Source of the DNA: Ancylobacter novellus | GTDB lineage: Bacteria > Pseudomonadota > Alphaproteobacteria > Rhizobiales > Xanthobacteraceae | Assembly: GCA_003241485.1 (NCBI GenBank) | Contig: QFQD01000050.1 | Span: 1 to 26,065 of the forward strand | Reading direction: 5' to 3' | Length of the DNA stretch: 26,065 nt | In this document: positions 7,355 through 15,332 of the stretch, piece after piece | Numbering within the stretch: position 1 is the first letter of the stretch | Layout of the letters: each line of letters opens with the position of its first letter | Notes under the pieces: generated by a model | The model's database searches: none | Told to the model about the DNA's origin: nothing | Seen by the model: the letters and a program-made list of their open reading frames with translations, nothing else | Position numbers and translations under genes: made by a program

Positions 7355-8377
7355 ATGCGAAATTATGACCGTCGTCTTGCCATTGGCATGGTAGCCGCGC
7401 TTGGTATTGCGCTGAGTTCGGTCGGAGTTGCACAGGCTGAACCGGTCAGGATCCGGGCTGGGTGGGCGAACATGCCCCATCACATGATTCCTGTACTGTT
7501 CTCAAAGCCTGAAATACTTAAACACTATGGCAAGACCTACGTGGTCGAGCCGGTGCAGTTCCGCGGCAGCTCGGCGCAGATTCCGGCGCTGGCGGCCAAG
7601 CAGCTCGACGTCGGCGTTAGCGCTGCCTCGGCCTTCGCGCTCGCCGTCAACAATGCCAATGTCGAGATGAAGGTGCTCGCGGACGTCATTCAGGACGGTG
7701 TCGAGGGCTATGGCAGCGACGCCTTCCTGGTGCGCAAGGATTCCGGCATCGAGACCGTCAAGGACCTGCGCGGCAAGCGCATCGGCACCAACGGCATCGG
7801 CTCCTTCACCGACACCGTCCAGCGCGTCATGTATATGAAGGCCGGCCTGAAGCCCGAAGACTACACCATGGTCGAGGCCAGCTTCGCCAACATGCCGACC
7901 ATGATCGCCGAGAACAAGCTGGACCTCGTGCCGACCATCCAGCCGTTCCGCGACCAGATGATGGCCACCGGCAACTACAAGATCCTCTACGACCAGGGCG
8001 ACGCCATGGGGCCGACCAACGGCACCTTCCTCGCCGGCCGCGCCGAGTTCATCAACGAGAACAAGCAGGCCATGTACGACTTCATGGAAGACTATGTGCG
8101 CGCCTCGCGCTGGTTCCATGACCCCAAGAACCGCGACGAGGTTCTGACCATCATCTCCACCTTCATGAAGCAGCCCAAGGAGAGTCTCTCCTCGACCTTC
8201 ACCAAGGCGGACTATTACCGGGACCCGTACATGATCCCGAACGTGCCGAACATCCAGAAGGTCATCGACGTCCCCAACGAGCTCGGCCTCTCCGACGTCA
8301 AGCTGAAGCTGGAGCCGAACTACGTCGCGACCGAGTACGTCGAAGAGGCCAAGCGCCGGATCGAAGCGAACCCGTAG
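7355..8377 (+). CDS. ABC transporter substrate-binding protein (SsuA/TauA/NMT1-like)
   Basis: A 340-residue periplasmic binding protein. The start ATG 7355 has AGAGGG 5 nt upstream and gives a standard Sec signal peptide: MRNYDRR, a hydrophobic stretch, then VGVAQA with cleavage before EPVRIRAGW. The mature part follows the NMT1/THI5-SsuA fold: IRAGWANMPHHMIPVLFSKP, LAAKQLDVGVSAASAFALA, KDLRGKRIGTNGIGSFTDTV and a second-lobe block AENKLDLVPTIQPFRDQM. It delivers an organic substrate to the permeases encoded downstream. Related systems carry sulfonates, taurine, nitrate or pyrimidine-like and aromatic compounds; the sequence alone does not fix the ligand. It is the first gene of an importer operon and has a candidate GntR operator upstream. 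Confidence 0.88.
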   Translation: MRNYDRRLAIGMVAALGIALSSVGVAQAEPVRIRAGWANMPHHMIPVLFSKPEILKHYGKTYVVEPVQFRGSSAQIPALAAKQLDVGVSAASAFALAVNNANVEMKVLADVIQDGVEGYGSDAFLVRKDSGIETVKDLRGKRIGTNGIGSFTDTVQRVMYMKAGLKPEDYTMVEASFANMPTMIAENKLDLVPTIQPFRDQMMATGNYKILYDQGDAMGPTNGTFLAGRAEFINENKQAMYDFMEDYVRASRWFHDPKNRDEVLTIISTFMKQPKESLSSTFTKADYYRDPYMIPNVPNIQKVIDVPNELGLSDVKLKLEPNYVATEYVEEAKRRIEANP

Positions 8378-8414
8378 TCCGGTCATCCGCTGACCCCAGG
8401 AGAAGGGCCCGACC

Positions 8415-9206
8415 ATGTCCGTCAACGGCATTCTCGTCGACAAGCTGACCCACAAGTACCAGGCGCGAAGCGGCAGCACCGTCACCGCGCTCGACAACAT
8501 CAACCTGTCGGTCGGCCGTCATGAGTTCCATGCCCTTCTGGGGCCTTCCGGTTGCGGCAAGAGCACCTTACTCTACCTGATCGGAGGCTTCCTCCCGATC
8601 CAGGCCGGCGCGATATCGACCTCGCGCGGCAAGGTGGCGGGGCCGGGGCCGGAGCGCGGCATCGTGTTCCAGAATTTCGCGCTCTTCCCGTGGAAGACCG
8701 TGCTCGAGAATGTGCTCTACGGCCTCGAGCACAAGAAGGTGCCTCGCGCCGAGCGGCGCGACCTCGCCCAGCACAACATCGATCTGGTGCATCTCACCGG
8801 CTTCGAGAATGCCTATCCCTCCCAGCTCTCCGGCGGCATGCAGCAGCGCGCCGCCATCGCCCGCACCCTGGCGGTCGATCCGGAGATCCTGCTCATGGAT
8901 GAGCCGTTCGGCGCGCTCGACGCGCAGACGCGGCGCGTCATGCAGGAAGAACTACTCGCCATCTGGCGGGAGCGCCCCAAGACCGTGGTGTTCGTGACCC
9001 ACGACGTCACCGAGGCGGTGTTCCTCGCCAACCGCATCTCGATCATGAGCGCGCGGCCGGGCCGCATCGAGCACAGCCTCGAGGTCGGCATCGACCGCTC
9101 CGGCGGCGACGACGCGTTCCGCCTGCCGGAATTCGTCGAGATGTCCGAGCACATCTGGAACCTGGTGCGCGGGCAATCCGCCGCCAAGACGCGGGCGGCG
9201 GCATGA
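8415..9206 (+). CDS. ABC transporter ATP-binding protein (SsuB/TauB type)
   Basis: A 263-residue nucleotide-binding subunit. Walker A GPSGCGKST is at residues 43-51, the Q-loop at IVFQNFALFPWKT, the signature LSGGMQQR near 137-144, Walker B ILLMDEP near 158-164, the D-loop FGALDAQTRR and the switch His in VFVTHDVTEAV. All elements needed for ATP hydrolysis are present. The start has a GAGAAGG site upstream and its stop overlaps the next permease gene in ATGA. It powers uptake of the ligand bound by the preceding periplasmic protein. Confidence 0.93.
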   Translation: MSVNGILVDKLTHKYQARSGSTVTALDNINLSVGRHEFHALLGPSGCGKSTLLYLIGGFLPIQAGAISTSRGKVAGPGPERGIVFQNFALFPWKTVLENVLYGLEHKKVPRAERRDLAQHNIDLVHLTGFENAYPSQLSGGMQQRAAIARTLAVDPEILLMDEPFGALDAQTRRVMQEELLAIWRERPKTVVFVTHDVTEAVFLANRISIMSARPGRIEHSLEVGIDRSGGDDAFRLPEFVEMSEHIWNLVRGQSAAKTRAAA

Positions 9207-9952
9207 GTGCGCGCTTCATCTCGTCGATGATCCCGATCGCGATCCTGGTCGCGGCCTGGGCCTTCGTCTCCGCCGTGGGACTGATCCCGCAGGGCCTGCT
9301 GCCGAGCCCCGGCGCCGTCGTCGTGGCGCTGATCGATCTGCTCGGCGATCCCGTGGTGATCACCAATTGCGCGATGTCGCTCTATCGCGGCGTGGTCGGG
9401 CTCTCGCTCGCCATTGTCGTCGGCATGTCCGCGGGCGTGCTGATGGCCTCGTTCAAGCCGATCCAACTGGTGGTGAACCCGCTGCTGCAGATCCTTTATC
9501 CCATGCCGAAATCGGCGCTGCTGCCGCTGATGATGATGTGGTTCGGGCTCGGCGACATGTCGAAGATCGTCTACATCTTCATCGGCTGTCTGCTGCCCAT
9601 GGTGCTGAGCTCCTATAATGGCGCGCGCGGCGTCAATGAGCGGCTGATCTGGTCCGCCGCCAGCTTCGGCGCCAGCCGGCTGACCATCATCCGGCAGGTG
9701 ATCATCCCTGCCGCCATGCCGGAAATCCTTGCCGGCATCCGCATGGCGATCGGCTTCGCCTTCCTGTTCATCGTGACCTCCGAGGTCCTCATCGCCACCA
9801 ACGGCGTCGGCTATCTCATCTCCGCTTTCGGCGATGGCGGTGCCTATCCGGCGATGTTCGCGCTCATCTTCTTCATCTCATTGCTCGGCTTCGTGGCGGA
9901 CCAGGTCTATCTGGCCTTCATGCGGCGCGCGCTGCGCTGGAGGGAGGCATGA
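9203..9952 (+). CDS. ABC transporter permease (SsuC/TauC type), first
   Basis: A 249-residue inner-membrane permease of the BPD_transp_1 family with about six membrane helices (first IPIAILVAAWAFVSAVGLIP). The cytoplasmic EAA-type coupling loop reads SAASFGASRLTIIRQVIIPA, with the conserved G at the expected place. It starts in the ATGA overlap with the ATPase gene and ends in another ATGA overlap with a second permease gene. Two different permease genes imply a heterodimeric channel, whereas SsuC/TauC systems usually use a homodimer. Confidence 0.9.
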   Translation: MSARFISSMIPIAILVAAWAFVSAVGLIPQGLLPSPGAVVVALIDLLGDPVVITNCAMSLYRGVVGLSLAIVVGMSAGVLMASFKPIQLVVNPLLQILYPMPKSALLPLMMMWFGLGDMSKIVYIFIGCLLPMVLSSYNGARGVNERLIWSAASFGASRLTIIRQVIIPAAMPEILAGIRMAIGFAFLFIVTSEVLIATNGVGYLISAFGDGGAYPAMFALIFFISLLGFVADQVYLAFMRRALRWREA

Positions 9953-10821
9953 GCGAGGTAACCAGCATGGACTCGCCCGGGCGATCCCGAAGCGCTCCCC
10001 GCGCATCCTCCGCTGGCCGGCCTTCCGGCGACGCCAAGGCGGGCATCCGCTGGCGGAGCGTGCTGCGCTGGGAGACCGCGGTGCAGGCCAGCGTGATCAT
10101 CGCGCTGCTTGCGGCCTGGCAGCTTTCCAGCCAGTTCGGCTGGGCCAATTCCTTCCTGTTGCCGCCGCCCGCCGCGGTGCTGGCACGGATCGGCCGGCAC
10201 ATCGCCTCCGGAACTCTGTTCGTCGATGTCGGCGTCACGCTGTACCGGACGGTCGCCGGCTTCGCCCTGGCGGCAGCCATCGGCGTACCGCTCGGCGTGC
10301 TGATGGGGCGCCTGCCGCGGGTGCGCTGGTTCTTCGAGCCCATCGTCTCGGTCGGCTTCCCCATGCCCAAGATCGCTTTCCTGCCGATCATGGTGCTGTG
10401 GTTCGACATCTACGACACGTCGAAGATCCTGATGATCGCCTTTTCCTGCATCTTCCCGATGATCACCTCCGCCTTCCTCGCGACGGTGAGCATCGACAAG
10501 TGGCAGATCTGGTCGGCACGTTCCTTCGGCGTGTCGGAGACCACCATATTGCGGCAGGTCATCCTGCCGCTCGCCTCGCCGCAGATCCTGACCGGGCTGC
10601 AGATCGCCACGCCGGTCGCGCTCATCACCGCCATCGTCTGCGAGATGATGCTCGGCGGCGCCGGGCTGGGCGGCAAGATGATGATCGCTGGCCGCTTCGC
10701 CGACTCGGTCGGCGTCTTCGCAGGCATCGTCGAGATCGGCCTGCTCGGGCTCGCGGTGATGCGGCTGCAGATCTGGCTGCGCGGGCGCCTGCTGCGCTGG
10801 CACGCCGAGGCACCGAAATAG
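9949..10821 (+). CDS. ABC transporter permease (SsuC/TauC type), second
   Basis: A 290-residue permease related to the preceding one. It has an extra about 35-residue, Ser/Arg-rich hydrophilic N-terminal tail before the first membrane helix (VQASVIIALLAAWQLSSQFG). The coupling loop is SARSFGVSETTILRQVILPL. Membrane segments include FALAAAIGVPLGVLMG and ILMIAFSCIFPMITSAFLA. It starts in the ATGA overlap and ends 43 nt before the LVIVD-protein gene. An in-frame ATG at codon 7 could be the true start. It probably pairs with the first permease in one importer. Confidence 0.9.
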   Translation: MSEVTSMDSPGRSRSAPRASSAGRPSGDAKAGIRWRSVLRWETAVQASVIIALLAAWQLSSQFGWANSFLLPPPAAVLARIGRHIASGTLFVDVGVTLYRTVAGFALAAAIGVPLGVLMGRLPRVRWFFEPIVSVGFPMPKIAFLPIMVLWFDIYDTSKILMIAFSCIFPMITSAFLATVSIDKWQIWSARSFGVSETTILRQVILPLASPQILTGLQIATPVALITAIVCEMMLGGAGLGGKMMIAGRFADSVGVFAGIVEIGLLGLAVMRLQIWLRGRLLRWHAEAPK

Positions 10822-10864
10822 CCGGCGCCTCGGTCGCCTTCCATCGATCTTCAGGAGACACACG

Positions 10865-12118
10865 ATGAATCTCGGCGCTCGCCTCTCCGGCACCCGCGAT
10901 GGCGGCGCGCCCATGGCCTGGAACTTCAAGCTCCTGGTGCATCACGAGCTCGACGGCTTTGGCGGCATCGGCGAGGGGCTGTCGGTCCAGATCGCCAAGG
11001 ACGGCCGGCGCATCCTCTGGATGGCGCATGAATCCGCGCCGAAGAACTTCACCGGCGTCGACGTCACCGACCCACGCAATCCGCGCGTGGTCTGCCGCAC
11101 CGACCTGCCGGCCGCCCATATGCGCTCGAATTCGCTGGAAGTGACCGGCGACATCATGGCCGTGGCCTACCAGTGCCAGAAGGTCGGGCAAGGCCCGTGC
11201 GGCTTCGAGCTGTTCGACATATCGCGCCCCGAGGAGCCTCGCTCCATTTCCTTCGTCGATGCTTCCGGGCCTTATTCGCGCGGCGTGCACCAGCTCTGGT
11301 TCTGCGACGGCGAGTTCGTGCACATGGCGGCCGGCGCGCCGGACTTCCAAGCGCGCAACCCGCTCGACGATCAGTGCTACCGCATCTTCGACGTCCGCAA
11401 TCCGAGCAAGCCGGTCGAGGCCGGTCGCTGGTGGCTGCCGGGCACGCGGGAGGGCGATGCCGCGCCGCCACCGCCGCGCCACACCGCACCGGGGGCTGAC
11501 AACGGATTCCGTGCGCACAACACCAATGTCTATCCCCAGCGGCCGGACCGCTGCTATCTCGGCTATCTCGATGCGGGGATGTTCATCCTCGATATTTCCG
11601 ACAAGGCGAATCCGAAGCCGATCACGCGCTGGGACAACTCGCCGCCCTTCATGGGCTTCACCCACACCGCCCTGCCGCTGTTCGACCGCGACCTGATCGT
11701 GGTGAGCGACGAGACCATCGTCGATGGCGGCGCCGACGAGCCCAAGCTGATCTGGATCCTCGACGCGCGGGACGAGACCAATCCGGTCCCGATTGCGACC
11801 TGCCCACCGCCGTCCGAGACCTTCCGGCATCATGGCGGGCGGTTCGGCGCGCATAATCTGCACGAGAACGTCCCGCTGCCGACCTCCTGGTCGTCCAGCG
11901 AGATCATCGTCGGCACCTTCTTCAATGCCGGGCTTCGCGCCTACGACATCTCCAACCCGTACCGGCCCGAGGAGATCGGCTATTTCGTGCCGCCGGCGCC
12001 GTCGCTCTCGCCGGTCGGGGCGATCCAGCTCAACGACGTGTTCATCGACGAGCGCGGCATCGTCTATGTCGTCGACCGCCATGTCGGCGGGCTCTACATC
12101 CTCGAGATGGAGTTCTGA
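10865..12118 (+). CDS. LVIVD-repeat beta-propeller protein
   Basis: A 417-residue protein made of repeated blade-like units in which a phrase of the type 'DIS/DV-x-NP-x-P' recurs: GVDVTDPRNPRVVCR, LFDISRPEEPRSISF, IFDVRNPSKPVEAGRWW, ILDISDKANPKPITRW, ILDARDETNPVPIATC and AYDISNPYRPEEIGYF. This is the LVIVD repeat family, predicted beta-propellers of unknown catalytic role. His-rich loops occur at GVHQLWF, RAHNTNVY, FTHTALPLF and GRFGAHNLHENV, a pattern that could bind metal, as in selenium-binding-protein-like propellers. No signal peptide is seen, so it is probably cytoplasmic. AGGAGA precedes the start. The next gene, a CobW-type metallochaperone GTPase, begins 4 nt after the stop. Confidence 0.75.
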   Translation: MNLGARLSGTRDGGAPMAWNFKLLVHHELDGFGGIGEGLSVQIAKDGRRILWMAHESAPKNFTGVDVTDPRNPRVVCRTDLPAAHMRSNSLEVTGDIMAVAYQCQKVGQGPCGFELFDISRPEEPRSISFVDASGPYSRGVHQLWFCDGEFVHMAAGAPDFQARNPLDDQCYRIFDVRNPSKPVEAGRWWLPGTREGDAAPPPPRHTAPGADNGFRAHNTNVYPQRPDRCYLGYLDAGMFILDISDKANPKPITRWDNSPPFMGFTHTALPLFDRDLIVVSDETIVDGGADEPKLIWILDARDETNPVPIATCPPPSETFRHHGGRFGAHNLHENVPLPTSWSSSEIIVGTFFNAGLRAYDISNPYRPEEIGYFVPPAPSLSPVGAIQLNDVFIDERGIVYVVDRHVGGLYILEMEF

Positions 12119-12122
12119 CGGC

Positions 12123-13181
12123 GTGTCGCCGCTGTTCGGCAGAGCGCCCGGCCGCCGCGTCTCGCGGCCGGGAGCCGGCCGCATCCCGATCGTCATCGTT
12201 TCCGGTTTTCTCGGCGCCGGAAAGACCACCCTGCTGCGGCGTCTGCTCGCCGAGCCGGAGGGGGCACGCACCGCGCTCATCGTCAACGAGTTCGGCGAGG
12301 TCGGGATCGACGACGTGCTGCTGCGCGGCGCCAGCGAGATCACGACGCTGATCGGCAATGGCTGCCTGTGTTGCGCGGCGAGCAGCGATGTTCACCGCGT
12401 GCTGCGCAGCCTGTTCGCCGATCGGGTGACGGGGAGGGTGCCGGACTTCGACCGCGTAGTGGTAGAAACCTCCGGACTCGCCGATCCGCAGCCGCTGCTG
12501 CAATTGCTCGCCACCGACCGGACGATCGCCAGCCGCTTCGTGCTTTCGGGCCTCGTTACCGTCGTCGACGCGCTCAACGCCGAGGCCTCGGCCGGTACCG
12601 CCGAATGGCAGCGCCAGATCGCACTGGCGGATCGTCTCGTCGTTACCAAGACCGAGAAGGCCGGTGCCGAGCGCGCCGCCGCCGTGCTGGACAGGCTCGC
12701 CGCGCTGGCGCCGTTCGCCCCGACCCGGATGTCCTCAAGCGCGGACGCCGCCTTCGTGTTCGGCCAGGCGACGGGCGATACTGCCGGCCCGCCTTTGCTG
12801 TGTGAGCCGGTGGATGATCGCCATCCCGAGCCATTCACGACGCTGACCATAAGGCGCGATGCGCCGGTGAGCTGGGTCGCCATCGAGGCCTCGCTCGACG
12901 CGCTGCGCGCGCTGTGGGGACCGGATCTCCTTCGGATCAAGGGTTTCGTACGCGTCGAGGGCCGGGAAGGGCCGGTGCTCATCCATATGGTCCGCCACCT
13001 CGCCGACCGTCCGGAAGAACTGCTCTCCTGGTCGAGCCCGCCGCGCACCGAGCTGGTGGTGATCGGCCGCAACCTGCCGCCCGAACGCCTCGTCGCCGTC
13101 GTCCAGTCGATCTGGCAATTCGCCGATCCGCTGCCGGTCGCCGCCAGCGGCTCGCTCGCTCCTGCCGACAGCGGGGCTTAG
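12123..13181 (+). CDS. CobW/COG0523-family GTPase (putative metallochaperone)
   Basis: About 352 residues. The start is GTG 12123, just after the stop of the LVIVD gene. The P-loop GFLGAGKTT is at 28-36, the metal-binding CXCC in NGCLCC at 80-84, a Walker B-like VVVETSGLADPQPLL follows, and the base-recognition motif is TKTE in VVTKTEKAG where many relatives have NKXD. The C-terminal CobW domain (FTTLTIRRDAPVSW to LPPERLVAVVQSIW) is present. COG0523 GTPases deliver Zn, Co, Ni or Fe to client enzymes. Here likely clients are the BKACE enzyme (divalent metal), the LVIVD propeller or HyuAB. The metal is not deducible from sequence. Confidence 0.9.
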   Translation: MSPLFGRAPGRRVSRPGAGRIPIVIVSGFLGAGKTTLLRRLLAEPEGARTALIVNEFGEVGIDDVLLRGASEITTLIGNGCLCCAASSDVHRVLRSLFADRVTGRVPDFDRVVVETSGLADPQPLLQLLATDRTIASRFVLSGLVTVVDALNAEASAGTAEWQRQIALADRLVVTKTEKAGAERAAAVLDRLAALAPFAPTRMSSSADAAFVFGQATGDTAGPPLLCEPVDDRHPEPFTTLTIRRDAPVSWVAIEASLDALRALWGPDLLRIKGFVRVEGREGPVLIHMVRHLADRPEELLSWSSPPRTELVVIGRNLPPERLVAVVQSIWQFADPLPVAASGSLAPADSGA

Positions 13182-13233
13182 GCCCGCTTTGCCCTCCGAT
13201 GCCTCCTGAGAGGCACGTGCCGAGAGAACCCAC

Positions 13234-14163
13234 ATGCCAAGCCGCAAGATCATCATCACCTGCGCCGTCACCGGTGCGATCCACACCCCGTCCATGTCGC
13301 CCTTCCTGCCGGTGACGCCGGACGAGATCGCGGAAGGCGCCATTGCGGCGGCAGAGGCGGGTGCCACCATCCTGCACCTGCACGCCCGCGACCCGCAGGA
13401 TGGCCGCCCGACGCAGGAACCCGAGGCGTTTCGCGCCTTCCTGCCGCGGATCAAGCAGGCGACCGACGCGGTAATCAACATCACCACCGGCGGCAGCCCA
13501 CGCATGACCGTGGATGAACGCATCCGCCCGGCGCTGGAGCTGAAGCCGGAGGTCGCCTCGCTGAACATGGGCACGATGAATTTCGGCCTATTTCCGATGC
13601 TCAACCGCTTCAAGGAATTCAAGCACGACTGGGAGCGGCCTTATCTGGAAAACAGCACCTCGCTGATCTTCCGCAACACGTTCGAGGATATCGAGCGCAT
13701 CCTTAGCGCCTGCGGCGCCAACGGCACCCGGTTCGAGTTCGAGTGCTACGACATCGGCCACCTCTATACGCTGGCGCATTTCCTCGACCGGAAGCTGGTG
13801 AAGCCGCCGCTCTTAGTGCAGTCGGTGTTCGGGATTCTCGGCGGCATCGGGGCGCATCCCGAGGATGTCGCCCATATGCGCCGCACCGCCGACCGCCTGT
13901 TCGGCGGGGACTATGTATGGTCGGTGCTCGGAGCGGGCCGCAACCAGATGCCGGTGGGTGCCATCGCGACGTCAATGGGCGGCAATGTCCGCGTCGGGCT
14001 GGAGGATTCGCTCTGGAACGGGCCGGGAAGGCTCGCTGAGAGCAATGCCGAGCAGGTGCGGCAGATCCGCAAGATCATCGAGGGCCTGTCCCTCGAAGTC
14101 GCGACGCCTGCGGATGCGCGCAGCATGCTCGGCCTCAAGGGCGGCGCCAACGTCGCCTTCTAG
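13234..14163 (+). CDS. BKACE family beta-keto-acid cleavage enzyme (DUF849)
   Basis: A 309-residue TIM-barrel enzyme of the BKACE family, whose founding member is Kce (3-keto-5-aminohexanoate cleavage enzyme of lysine fermentation). These enzymes use a divalent metal to cleave a beta-keto acid with acetyl-CoA, giving acetoacetate and a new acyl-CoA. Seen here: the first strand KIIITCAVTGAIHTPSMSP, the metal-binding His pair in ILHLHARDPQDGRPT, VINITTGGSPRMTVDER, PEVASLNMGTMNFG, and late FEFECYDIGHLYTL plus LGAGRNQMPVGAIATSMGGN. Substrate-pocket residues vary between subfamilies and I cannot assign the substrate. It ends the first catabolic gene set and overlaps the convergent gntR stop in CTAG. 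Confidence 0.92.
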   Translation: MPSRKIIITCAVTGAIHTPSMSPFLPVTPDEIAEGAIAAAEAGATILHLHARDPQDGRPTQEPEAFRAFLPRIKQATDAVINITTGGSPRMTVDERIRPALELKPEVASLNMGTMNFGLFPMLNRFKEFKHDWERPYLENSTSLIFRNTFEDIERILSACGANGTRFEFECYDIGHLYTLAHFLDRKLVKPPLLVQSVFGILGGIGAHPEDVAHMRRTADRLFGGDYVWSVLGAGRNQMPVGAIATSMGGNVRVGLEDSLWNGPGRLAESNAEQVRQIRKIIEGLSLEVATPADARSMLGLKGGANVAF

Positions 14164-14990
14164 GGCACGGCGATGCCATGCTCCTCGGCCGCTGAGCCGG
14201 ATACGGCGGTCGCCGACGCCAGAAAGGTCGATTTGCGGCGTGCGCCCGACGGTTCCGCAGCCGGGCGCAGCATCGGCAATATGTCCTTCGACGCGTTGAG
14301 AATATCCTGGTGCAACGCCTGCTCGGCGGTGTCGGGATCATTGCGTGACAGCGCGTCCAGCATCGTCTCGTGCGCCGAGGCGGAAATCGCGAGTTCGCCG
14401 GAGATCGTATAGAATTTGTTCAGCGTTGGCCCGATGCGAGTCCAGGTGCTCTCGATCATCTTGGTCAACGTATCCGAGCCGGCTAAGCAATAGATATTAA
14501 AGTGGAACTGGAAGTTGCGCATCCGGGCGCGCGCCAGATTGTCCCGCCCCCCACGCAGCAGGGCAGCATAGACGTCATTCAGTTCGCGGATGTCTTCGAG
14601 GTCCGCCGGGGTTGCGGCCAGGGCGGCGCGACGAATCGCCAGCCCCTCCAGCCGCAGGCGTATCTCGACGATGTCCTGGAATTCCTTCTGGTCGGGATCG
14701 TTCACGAAGAAGGCGCTCTTGCTCTTGCTCCACAGCGCGCCCTCCGCTTCGAGCTGCTTCATCGCGTCGCGAACCGGCGTTGCACCGACGCCGAGCGCCG
14801 CCGCGACCGAGCGCGAGGTCAGCGACATGCCCGGCAGGATGGCGCCCGACATCAACCCGACCCGCAGGCTGTCGTAGACCCCTTCGGCGAGCGAGGTGTC
14901 ATGGTGGTGACGGACGGGCAGCAGTTCCGGCGCCTCTGCCTTGCGGCGGCCGGCGCCGGGGCGCTTAGCCGGCTTGTGGCGTGATGACAC
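14160..14990 (-). CDS. GntR/FCD-family transcriptional regulator
   Basis: A 276-residue regulator. I chose the GTG start at 14990 because GAGGGA lies 7 nt upstream; longer in-frame starts would read through the palindromic promoter region. A basic tail precedes the winged-helix DNA-binding domain (about 33-86: LAEGVYDSLRVGLMSGAILP, then TSRSVAAALGVGATPVRDAM). The C-terminal FCD ligand-binding domain follows, with probable metal-binding His residues in NFQFHFNIY, SAHETMLDAL and ALHQDI. FCD regulators commonly repress catabolic operons until a pathway metabolite binds. Located between the two catabolic operons and divergent from hyuA, it is the obvious controller. Its own promoter has two tandem 16-bp palindromes. 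Confidence 0.9.
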   Translation of the reverse strand: MSSRHKPAKRPGAGRRKAEAPELLPVRHHHDTSLAEGVYDSLRVGLMSGAILPGMSLTSRSVAAALGVGATPVRDAMKQLEAEGALWSKSKSAFFVNDPDQKEFQDIVEIRLRLEGLAIRRAALAATPADLEDIRELNDVYAALLRGGRDNLARARMRNFQFHFNIYCLAGSDTLTKMIESTWTRIGPTLNKFYTISGELAISASAHETMLDALSRNDPDTAEQALHQDILNASKDILPMLRPAAEPSGARRKSTFLASATAVSGSAAEEHGIAVP

Positions 14991-15012
14991 TTGGCGATCC
15001 CTCGCTTTGTCA

Positions 15013-15028
15013 TTTTGATATATCAAAA
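15013..15028. promoter_or_regulatory. Perfect 16-bp palindrome TTTTGATATATCAAAA
   Basis: A perfect palindrome 23-38 nt upstream of the gntR start codon, with the TGATNNATCA core at 15016-15025 shared with sites before hyuA and the importer operon. Its place suggests autoregulation of gntR. Confidence 0.6.
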
Positions 15029-15032
15029 ATTT

Positions 15033-15048
15033 GAGCCTGTACAGGCTC
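15033..15048. promoter_or_regulatory. Perfect 16-bp palindrome GAGCCTGTACAGGCTC
   Basis: A second perfect palindrome, of different sequence, starting 4 bp beyond the first; the two dyad centres are 20 bp apart, about two helical turns. It could be a second regulator's operator, or a stem in a transcript. Confidence 0.55.
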
Positions 15049-15139
15049 CCAGCCGGCCACCTGTCTATTCTGCCGTGGTTGCAGGCATTTGGCGACCATT
15101 TTCGGATTTTTGAGCCTAATAAATGTGCATGCCCTGAGA

Positions 15140-15168
15140 TTGACATTGCGGCGCACAATTCCGTAAAT
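15140..15168 (+). promoter_or_regulatory. Probable hyuA operon promoter
   Basis: TTGACA (15140-15145) matches the sigma70 -35 consensus exactly. GTAAAT (15163-15168, 17-nt spacer) or the overlapping TAAATG is the candidate -10. The TGATGCATCA dyad begins 2 nt later, across the likely transcription start, as expected for repression. Confidence 0.5.
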
Positions 15169-15169
15169 G

Positions 15170-15179
15170 TGATGCATCA
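15170..15179. promoter_or_regulatory. Candidate GntR operator TGATGCATCA (hyuA operon)
   Basis: A perfect 10-bp palindrome just downstream of the predicted hyuA -10 element. It shares the TGATNNATCA core with 7242-7251 and 15016-15025. Confidence 0.55.
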
Positions 15180-15332
15180 GAAATAAGTTTCCTGAGCCTC
15201 TCACATCTTCCTGTCGCTCACGAGGGTCGGCTGGCGACGCGCCTGGAAAGGCGCTCGCAGAGACACGGCGCTTTGACGACGGCACCCGCATGCAGTCTGG
15301 GTCCGGCAAGGATCCGAGAGCGTCTGCGGCAC

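Larger units (their letters stand above)
14991..15332. promoter_or_regulatory. Divergent gntR-hyuA control region
   Basis: This 342-bp intergenic region contains, in order, the gntR ribosome-binding site, two perfect 16-bp palindromes (15013-15028, 15033-15048), a sigma70-like promoter facing hyuA (15140-15168) and a TGATGCATCA dyad (15170-15179). It is noticeably AT-richer than neighbouring genes. No gene is seen in it. Confidence 0.7.

Noticed and set aside
6912..7433. Minus-strand open frame in the intergenic region before the importer operon
   Set aside because: No recognisable domain, poor start context, and overlap with the likely promoter and signal-peptide region of the binding-protein gene.
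10625..12358. A 577-codon minus-strand open frame across the LVIVD and CobW genes
   Set aside because: It is an antisense shadow of well-recognised plus-strand genes, with low-complexity composition and no known domains.
14160..15158. Longer GntR protein starting at 15158
   Set aside because: The extra 56 residues would be translated from the palindromic promoter region; the GTG at 14990 has a good ribosome-binding site and gives the usual family length.
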